From contig NZ_FOXS01000006.1 of assembly GCF_900115775.1 (NCBI RefSeq), positions 310,001 through 374,000 on the forward strand: a stretch of 64,000 nucleotides of DNA, given 5' to 3'. Of the stretch, positions 58,306 to 64,000 are shown piece by piece; the stretch's first letter is position 1; each line of letters opens with the position of its first letter. Under the pieces are notes generated by a model. That model ran no database searches. It was not told the origin of the DNA and saw nothing but the letters and a program-made list of their open reading frames with translations. The translations under genes and the position numbers were made by a program. The stretch comes from Hymenobacter arizonensis. Lineage in GTDB: Bacteria; Bacteroidota; Bacteroidia; Cytophagales; Hymenobacteraceae.

Positions 58306-58454
58306 AGAGTTCGGGGCTAAAGTCGGCAGCAGCGGGGCGGGCTAGGCCATCCTATCCATTAGCTTGCCGTTTGATTCCGTAAAATAAGCCGCCATCGAGC
58401 AATTCTGCTCCTGACCTGACCTCCCAACCGCGGGCCTAGCCCGTGCTGTTACCC

Positions 58455-59462
58455 ATGCCTGCTCCCAAACGACTTTCTGCCCCAGAGTACGCGGCCGGCA
58501 TCTTGGCCGGCAACCGCACCATCCTGGGCCGGGCCATTACCCTGGTCGAAAGCACCCTGCCCGCCGACCAGGCCCTAGCCCAGGAAGTGCTGCAGGCCGT
58601 GCTGCCCCACACCGGCCGCAGCCTGCGCGTGGGCATCACGGGCGTGCCGGGCGTGGGCAAAAGCACGTTTATTGAGGCCTTAGGCCGGTATTTGGTTGAA
58701 ACCCTGGGCAAACAACTGGCCGTGCTGGCCGTGGACCCCAGCAGCCAGCGCGGCGGCGGCAGCATTCTGGGCGATAAAACCCGGATGCCCTGGCTGTCGG
58801 CGCACTCGGCGGCCTTTATCCGCCCCTCCCCCGCCGGCACCAGCCTGGGCGGCGTGGCCCGCGCCACCCGCGAGGCCCTGCTGCTGTGCGAGGCCGCGGG
58901 CCACGACGTCATCTTCGTCGAAACCGTGGGCGTGGGCCAGTCCGAAACCACCGTGCACGGCATGGTCGATTTCTTTTTGCTGCTCATGCTGGCCGGCGCC
59001 GGCGACGAGCTTCAGGGCCTCAAGCGCGGCATCATGGAAATGGCCGATGCCCTGTGCATCACCAAGGCCGACCAAGGTAACGAGCAAGCCGCCCGCCGCG
59101 CCCGCGTCGACTACCAAAGCGCGCTGCACCTGTTTCCGCCGTCGCCGTCGGGGCAAGCGCAGCCCGTGCTGCTGACCTCGGCGGTGAGCGGCACCGGCGT
59201 GGCTGAGGTGTGGGAGGTCATTGAAAACTACGCCGCTGCTACTCGGCAAAATGGCTATTTCCAGAAGCGGCGGCAGCAGCAGCAGTTGCAGTGGCTGCAC
59301 CAAAGCATTGTGCAAGAACTAGAGGCGCGATTTTACGCGGCAGCGGCGGTGCGCCAGCGGCTCCCCGATACGCAACAAGCCGTGGCTGCCGGAAGGTTGA
59401 CGCCCTTCGCAGCAGCCACGGAATTGCTGGCGCTTTCCGCCGACCTTACAAAGACGCCGTAG
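58455..59462 (+). CDS. meaB: methylmalonyl-CoA mutase-associated GTPase MeaB
   Basis: MeaB is the G-protein chaperone that gates adenosylcobalamin delivery to, and protection of, methylmalonyl-CoA mutase (here MutAB at 4-8 kb). From ATG 58455 (MPAPKRLSAPEYAAGILAGN) the protein has 335 residues. G-motifs are GVPGVGKST (P-loop near residue 65), AVLAVDPSSQRGGGSILGDK, FVETVGVGQSE and ITKADQGN (base recognition). A GTG at 58443 would add four residues. Its 3' end overlaps the convergent hypothetical gene by 17 bp. Confidence 0.94.
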   Translation: MPAPKRLSAPEYAAGILAGNRTILGRAITLVESTLPADQALAQEVLQAVLPHTGRSLRVGITGVPGVGKSTFIEALGRYLVETLGKQLAVLAVDPSSQRGGGSILGDKTRMPWLSAHSAAFIRPSPAGTSLGGVARATREALLLCEAAGHDVIFVETVGVGQSETTVHGMVDFFLLLMLAGAGDELQGLKRGIMEMADALCITKADQGNEQAARRARVDYQSALHLFPPSPSGQAQPVLLTSAVSGTGVAEVWEVIENYAAATRQNGYFQKRRQQQQLQWLHQSIVQELEARFYAAAAVRQRLPDTQQAVAAGRLTPFAAATELLALSADLTKTP

Positions 59463-59913
59463 CTAGTCCGCTCTCCACGCGGCGGCTCATCGTTTCGCTT
59501 ACGGCGATGGTGGTGCCGCCGGGCTTTTGGCTGTCTACCTGCACGTTGTAGCGGTATCGGTTGGGGCCCACGCTCAGCACCACGGCATAACGACCACTGG
59601 AGAGCGTGTTGAATTTCAGCAGCGTGCCATAGGCTGGCTCCCGGTGGATTTCGTAAAGAATCGTATTGCCTTTGGTCAGGTTCACCACCCGCAGCACGGC
59701 CGGCTTACCGGTGGAGTTGTTGATGCGGATGCGCAGGCTTTCGGCATCAGGCTGGGTCACGTGCACTGGCTGGGTTTGCTGCGCTTGGGCAGGGCTGCCG
59801 ATACCAGCTCCGACCACGGCAATCAGGCCAAGCAGCGCTGGGCGCACCACAGAGCGGGCAGTGAGTTTTACTTCGGCAACGGGCTGCGAGAGGAGGTTGA
59901 ATGAGAGTTGCAT
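59446..59913 (-). CDS. hypothetical secreted protein
   Basis: From ATG 59913 (MQLSFNLLSQPVAEVKLTAR) the protein has 155 residues. A hydrophobic segment (ALLGLIAVVGAGIGSPAQAQ) ending in AQA suggests a signal peptide. The mature part is a small beta-rich domain (IRINNSTGKPAVLRVVNLTK, SGRYAVVLSVGPNRYRYNVQ) that resembles stand-alone T9SS-type or Ig-like modules, but I cannot assign a family. The final codons overlap the end of meaB on the other strand. Confidence 0.65.
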   Translation of the reverse strand: MQLSFNLLSQPVAEVKLTARSVVRPALLGLIAVVGAGIGSPAQAQQTQPVHVTQPDAESLRIRINNSTGKPAVLRVVNLTKGNTILYEIHREPAYGTLLKFNTLSSGRYAVVLSVGPNRYRYNVQVDSQKPGGTTIAVSETMSRRVESGLATASL

Positions 59914-60310
59914 GACTAACAGAAAAAAGATGGAAGGTGGAAGTGAAATTCCCTGGCGAGGCCGGCGCAAGACAAATGCTCATGTCCGGTTTTGAGCATC
60001 TGCCGCCCAGGGGTATTAGGGTGATTTCCAACGCCGTGCCAATTGTTTAAATTACTGTAAATCAATAATTTGTTGACAAAATCAACTTATTGACTTTACC
60101 AGATTCTGTTCATCATCGGGCAGGTGTTCGATAATGAACACCCGGCACCCAACTTCAGAACCACTGCTGAAAGCTGGCCGCATTTGCCCGCATTAAAAAT
60201 TTCTTGAGGCCGAGCATCGGTTAGTTACTCTCGCCACTTTCGAATAGCTTCGTCGTTGGTTTCCATCACCGGCAATCCATTCCTGCTGGTTCTTCATCCT
60301 CTCCGTTTAT
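59914..60310. other. gene-free region upstream of the second S8 peptidase
   Basis: It is AT-rich at 60045-60110 and likely holds one or two promoters. No ORF, inverted-repeat element or RNA gene was recognised. Confidence 0.35.
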
Positions 60311-61921
60311 ATGTCTGTTTCTACACGCCTGGCCGTGCTTGGGCTGCTAACTTTCACCTCGTTCACGGGCCGGGCCCAAACCGCGGAACAACTGCGCCGC
60401 TGGCAGCACCTCGACCTGAAGGCCGACGGCGTGCCCGGCATCAGCGCCGACCGGGCCTACCGGGAACTGCTGGCCACTCGCAAGCCCACGCCGGTGCTGG
60501 TAGCGGTGCTCGACTCGGGCATCGACTCAGCCCACGTGGATTTGAAGCCCATATTGTGGAAAAAAACCGCCGAAATAGCCGGCAACGGAATTGACGACGA
60601 CAAAAACGGCTACGTAGACGACGTGCGCGGCTGGAATTTTCTGGGCGGCAAAGACGGCCAGAATATCGGGGTAGAAACCCTGGAGCAAACCCGCATTTAT
60701 GCCCAGTACCAGGCGCAGTTCGAAGGTAAGAAACGCCGGTCGCTGTCAGCCGCCGACCAGGTTAAGTTCGATGTCTACCAGCAAGCCAAGGCTTCTTACC
60801 AGCAAGACCTAGCCCAGGAAAAGAAGCAACTCACGATGCTAACCGGCGCGCTCGAAAGCAACACGGCCGCGTTCGAACGGGTTAAAAAGGCCCTGAATGT
60901 GGCCCTGCTCGATACCGCCACCCTGCGGCAAGCCGCCCGCTCCCGCCCCGATGTGCCCAGCGCGGCCTCCCTGAATGGCTTTCTGCGCAGCAACCAATTC
61001 GCCAGCACCGACGCGGCTCTGCTAAGCCTCAACGAGGCCTTGGCCCATTCCCGCGACCGCCTCGAAAAAAGCCTCAATCCCGACTACAACCCCCGCACCC
61101 TGGTGGGCGACGACCTCGCCAACCTCACCGAAACGGGCTACGGCAACCCCGACTCGCAGGGCCCCAACGCCACCCACGGCACGCACTGCGCCGGCATCAT
61201 TGCCGGGGTGCGCGGCAACGGGCTCGGCGCCGATGGCGTAGCCGCCTCGGTGCGCATCATGAGCGTGCGCTCGACACCCAGCGGCGACGAGCGCGACAAA
61301 GACGTGGCCAACGCCATTCGCTACGCGGTGGACAACGGCGCCCAAATCATCAGCATGAGCTTTGGTAAAGACTTTTCGCCCGACAAAGCCGCCGTGGACG
61401 CGGCCATGCAGTACGCCGACCAAAAAGGCGTGCTGCTGGTGCACGCCGCCGGCAACAGCGGCCGCGACACCGATGCCGGCCGGAACTTCCCCTCGGCGCG
61501 CTACCTCAGCGGGCAGGACATCCCAAACCAGATTACCGTGGGCGCCAGCAGCCGCCTCAACACCGAGAAGCTGGTGGCCGAGTTCTCCAACTACGGCAAA
61601 CAAACCGTGGACGTGTTTGCCCCGGGCGTCGACATCTATTCCTCTACACCAGCCAACACCTATGCCACGTTCAGTGGCACCAGCATGGCGGCCCCAGTGG
61701 TGGCGGGCGTAGCGGCCGTGCTCAAGGCGTATTTCCCGCAGCTCACCCCGCAGCAGCTCAAGCAGATTATCATGCAGTCGGCGGTGCCATACCACACCAA
61801 AGTCATCAAGCCGGGCACCAAAAAATCGGTTGATTTTGCTACGCTGTCCCGCAGCGGCGGCATCGTGAACCTCTACGAAGCCGTGAAGCTGGCCGAGCAG
61901 CAAACCACGGCTGCTAAATAG
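60311..61921 (+). CDS. S8 (subtilisin-like) serine peptidase with a large insertion
   Basis: The 536-residue secreted subtilase has a signal peptide (LTFTSFTGRAQT). The catalytic Asp68 is in VAVLDSGIDSAH, the His near 288 in THGTHCAG and the Ser near 457 in GTSMAAPVVAG, with the oxyanion Asn in HAAGNSG. About 220 residues separate Asp from His, far more than in ordinary subtilisins. The extra part is a charged helical stretch (about 115-250, KKRRSLSAADQVKFDVYQQA onward). A calcium-site-like segment NGIDDDKNGYVDD directly follows the Asp motif. No sorting domain was seen. Confidence 0.92.
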   Translation: MSVSTRLAVLGLLTFTSFTGRAQTAEQLRRWQHLDLKADGVPGISADRAYRELLATRKPTPVLVAVLDSGIDSAHVDLKPILWKKTAEIAGNGIDDDKNGYVDDVRGWNFLGGKDGQNIGVETLEQTRIYAQYQAQFEGKKRRSLSAADQVKFDVYQQAKASYQQDLAQEKKQLTMLTGALESNTAAFERVKKALNVALLDTATLRQAARSRPDVPSAASLNGFLRSNQFASTDAALLSLNEALAHSRDRLEKSLNPDYNPRTLVGDDLANLTETGYGNPDSQGPNATHGTHCAGIIAGVRGNGLGADGVAASVRIMSVRSTPSGDERDKDVANAIRYAVDNGAQIISMSFGKDFSPDKAAVDAAMQYADQKGVLLVHAAGNSGRDTDAGRNFPSARYLSGQDIPNQITVGASSRLNTEKLVAEFSNYGKQTVDVFAPGVDIYSSTPANTYATFSGTSMAAPVVAGVAAVLKAYFPQLTPQQLKQIIMQSAVPYHTKVIKPGTKKSVDFATLSRSGGIVNLYEAVKLAEQQTTAAK

Positions 61922-61971
61922 CGAAGCCCGTGCTGGGTGGCAATAGCAGAACGTTAATAATGAGCGCAGCC

Positions 61972-62156
61972 GGGAAACCTCACCCCCGGCCCCTCTCCAA
62001 AAGAGAGGGGAGCCTAATGATTGTAGCGCGGACTTTGTAGTCCGCGTCCCCGCGCCATTCGGGCAATGTTTCCAGACGCGGACTACAAAGTCCGCGCTAC
62101 ACTCCGCAAAACCTGTGCCCCCTCTCTTTTGGAGAGGGGGTCAGGGGGTGAGGTTT
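61972..62156. repeat. inverted repeat, CCTCACCCC family (outer element of a nested pair)
   Basis: The outer arms 61972-62014 (GGAAACCTCACCCCCGGCCC...) and 62115-62156 are reverse complements with a few changes. The loop contains a complete second element of another family (62022-62101). It lies between the convergent subtilase and LEA14-like genes. Confidence 0.9.
62022..62101. repeat. perfect inverted repeat, TAGCGCGGACTTTGTAGTCCGCG family (inner element)
   Basis: The 25-bp arms 62022-62046 and 62077-62101 are exact reverse complements. It sits inside the loop of the outer repeat and is the same family as the copies at 13736-13805 and 27931-27998. Confidence 0.92.
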
Positions 62157-62203
62157 GCCGCCTGCGCTTTACAAGACCGTTTCACAGAAAGCAACCTACC
62201 CCG

Positions 62204-63112
62204 CTAGTCCTTCACCGCCTTCGCCAACTCCTTCAGCTCCTTCACGGTGCCGCTACTATTGAAATGCATGGTGGCATCCTTCGCGTCTTCCTCCCCTACC
62301 GCCACGGTGGCCGTTCCGCTCAGTTTGTAATCGGTTTTCTTGGCTTTGAACAAGGATTTGAACAGCACCTTGGGCATGGATTTGGGCTCGAACTTGACTT
62401 GAATCGGCATTAGTTCGGTGCCCTTTTTCTTGAAGGTGACGTCCTTGGTTTCCTGGCCTTTCACGTCGAGGTCGTCTTCAATCTGAAAGCGGTAGTTCAC
62501 GCTTTTCACGGTGAAGGGGATGGACTCATAGTTCGTAACGCGCAGGTTCACGATGGCTTTTCCTTCCTGTAGGCCCAGCTTGGTGATGTCCACATCGGCC
62601 ACTTCAATCTTGGGCAGCTTGGGGATGTAGACGCGTTTGCTCACGTCCACGGGTATTTTGGTGGAGCCCACGCCGGGCAGGTCGGCGTAGAGCACGGTGC
62701 GCATCTGCACGGTCACGCAGTCTTGCTGGGCGGTTTCGGCCGTTTTCTTGAGGTTGGGAACGTTCAGGTTGATGGGCAGTTCGAGGCGATTGGTGGCGTT
62801 TTTCTCAATCTCCAGCGGCCGGTCTTTGCGGCCCTTGGCCAGGCGCTTGCCGTCTACCAGAGTTTCGTAGCTCAGGCTGTCTATTTTGAGGCCCACGGGC
62901 GCGTTGTTGCGCATCTGCACCACCATCGTGCCCCGAATTTTCTCCTGGGTGATGTTGCTGATGTTGAGGGTTGGGGCTTCCAGGGTGGGTGCCAGGTCGC
63001 GGCCACGGTCGGTGGCGAAGTAGGCAATGCCGCCGCCCACCACTAACAAGCCGAGCAACACAAAAAAGCCAGTCAGCAGCGGGTGCCGCCGCGGATATGA
63101 TTCAGAAGCCAT
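62204..63112 (-). CDS. LEA14-like (LEA type 2) membrane-anchored protein
   Basis: From ATG 63112 (MASESYPRRHPLLTGFFVLL) the protein has 302 residues. An N-terminal transmembrane helix (LLTGFFVLLGLLVVGGGIAY) is followed by two WHy/LEA14-type beta-sandwich modules. These show the recurring pattern of alternating strands and VxNxxP turns (MVVQMRNNAPVGLKIDSLSY, AIVNLRVTNYESIPFTVKSV). Such proteins are often linked to desiccation or stress tolerance, but that is family-level knowledge only. The in-frame ATG at 63163 adds 17 residues without similarity. Confidence 0.75.
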   Translation of the reverse strand: MASESYPRRHPLLTGFFVLLGLLVVGGGIAYFATDRGRDLAPTLEAPTLNISNITQEKIRGTMVVQMRNNAPVGLKIDSLSYETLVDGKRLAKGRKDRPLEIEKNATNRLELPINLNVPNLKKTAETAQQDCVTVQMRTVLYADLPGVGSTKIPVDVSKRVYIPKLPKIEVADVDITKLGLQEGKAIVNLRVTNYESIPFTVKSVNYRFQIEDDLDVKGQETKDVTFKKKGTELMPIQVKFEPKSMPKVLFKSLFKAKKTDYKLSGTATVAVGEEDAKDATMHFNSSGTVKELKELAKAVKD

Positions 63113-63363
63113 AAACAAGGGGGTAGATAAGGATAAACTGCGCCTCGACCAGTCAGCCAGCAACTGATTTTCAGCATTATACTTCCTTACCTACGCGAGT
63201 ACCCGGCGGGCTTGTTATGGCTGAGCTTACGAAAAGCCAAAACCATAGCCAAACGTATTTTGCCTAACGCACAAATTTTCAAACACTTCCTTTGCCTAGC
63301 GCTAAGATTTAAAAAAAGCTGTAAAAAATTGGTTCGGGGCAGGCGCCCCCACCTCCCGACCGG

Positions 63364-63999
63364 CTAGGCGCGGCGCGGCCGCAAGGCCAGGTAGTCCAGG
63401 AAGTACAGCACCTTCACCGACACCGAGTTATTGTGCGGGGTGTTGATGGTGTTGCTCAGATTATCGAAGTAAAGCGGCGTGGCGGCGTTGGCTTCGAGCA
63501 GGGTTGCCCCGGCGTTTTTCCACACGATGCTCACCTGGGAGCCCGGCGCAAACCACCACGAATACACGGCATCGATGTTGAAGGCGTTGAAGGTGTTGTC
63601 GCGGTTGCGCTGGTAGGCCACGGGGGTTTCCAGGCCGTCGGGGCGCAGGCGCGTGAAGTCCAGGTAGTGCACGTTGCTCACGTAGTGCCGCATCCGCACG
63701 TTGAACGACATGCGGTTGGTGAACGTGTAGGTGGCCGTGGCTGTGTTGGTTATGGTGGTGACGGTGCGGCGGCCCAGCAGCACGTCGCGGCCAAAGGCCG
63801 TTAGCATGGCGGCATCCTCGGGCTGGGCGCGGCTGAGGCCGCCGGCGTAGCCAATCTGGTTGCGGCGCAGCTCGTATTGCAGGTTGTAGATGAAGCTGAG
63901 CTGGTTGCTGGCCCGGTAGCGCGGGCTCAGGCTCAGGGCAAAGTTGTTGCGGCCGGTGCGGTCGCCATCGGCGGCGTAGAAGCGGAGGCCGTAGCTCAC
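63364..63999 (-). CDS. outer-membrane barrel protein, C-terminal part (5' end outside window)
   Basis: The last 211 residues of a longer protein reach the right window edge without a convincing start. The sequence is a series of beta strands ending in NNSVSVKVLYFLDYLALRPR. With SIVWKNAG, YSWWFAPGSQVSIVW and the repeated aromatic-rich hairpins, it resembles the C-terminal barrel of DUF5916 proteins, which carry an N-terminal CBM9-like domain. The upstream part would decide this. Confidence 0.55.
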   Translation of the reverse strand: MSYGLRFYAADGDRTGRNNFALSLSPRYRASNQLSFIYNLQYELRRNQIGYAGGLSRAQPEDAAMLTAFGRDVLLGRRTVTTITNTATATYTFTNRMSFNVRMRHYVSNVHYLDFTRLRPDGLETPVAYQRNRDNTFNAFNIDAVYSWWFAPGSQVSIVWKNAGATLLEANAATPLYFDNLSNTINTPHNNSVSVKVLYFLDYLALRPRRA

Positions 64000-64000
64000 G

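Overview
The window looks like chromosomal DNA of a GC-rich member of the Bacteroidota, most like the Hymenobacter/Cytophagales group. Supporting signs are the protein repertoire (two-subunit methylmalonyl-CoA mutase, DUF5723- and DUF6702-like proteins, glutamate synthase GltB/GltD, short-form LeuA), -7 elements of the TAnnTTTG type in front of several genes, and few recognisable Shine-Dalgarno sites. I saw no rRNA or tRNA genes, transposases, phage genes or CRISPR arrays.

Layout: 1-4 kb holds a partial gene, dnaA and a split secreted 5'-nucleotidase. 4-8.2 kb holds mutA-mutB, whose chaperone GTPase meaB lies far away at 58.5 kb. 8.4-11.7 kb holds a subtilisin-like lipoprotein, an ankyrin protein and a membrane protein with a degenerate J domain. 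12-18.5 kb is a urease locus: ureD convergent with ureH, fused ureAB, an AT-rich intruder gene, ureC, ureF and ureG. 18.6-20 kb is asnA with an asparagine-rich leader peptide and terminator. 20.2-33.6 kb is a ten-gene isoleucine/valine/leucine run (ilvE-ilvD-ilvB-ilvN-ilvC-ilvA-leuA-leuC-leuD-leuB, all minus strand), headed by a Val/Leu/Ile leader peptide and attenuator. 33.9-42 kb holds a helical protein of unknown function and gltB-gltD. 42-64 kb is mostly ordinary housekeeping and envelope genes: a SulP transporter, an FAD reductase, a GAF protein, dxr-rseP, DUF6702 and DUF2461 proteins, a YncE/phosphoesterase lipoprotein, an L,D-transpeptidase, outer-membrane and secreted proteins, meaB, a second subtilase and a LEA14-like protein.

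Two observations stand out. First, both amino-acid biosynthesis units carry what look like complete ribosome-mediated attenuators: a 29-residue leader with 8 Asn before asnA, and a 16-residue leader with Val, Leu, Val, Ile and Ile before ilvE. Each is followed by a strong intrinsic terminator. The ilv leader also has a mutually exclusive antiterminator pairing. Second, the intergenic spaces are filled with short inverted-repeat elements of at least seven sequence families. Every gap inside the ilv-leu run except the overlapping leuD/leuB junction contains exactly one element or one nested pair, and at three sites one element sits inside the loop of another.

The genes link nitrogen and carbon metabolism: urease releases ammonia, AsnA and GltBD assimilate nitrogen, and the ilv-leu run makes branched-chain amino acids. 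MutAB with MeaB interconverts methylmalonyl-CoA and succinyl-CoA.
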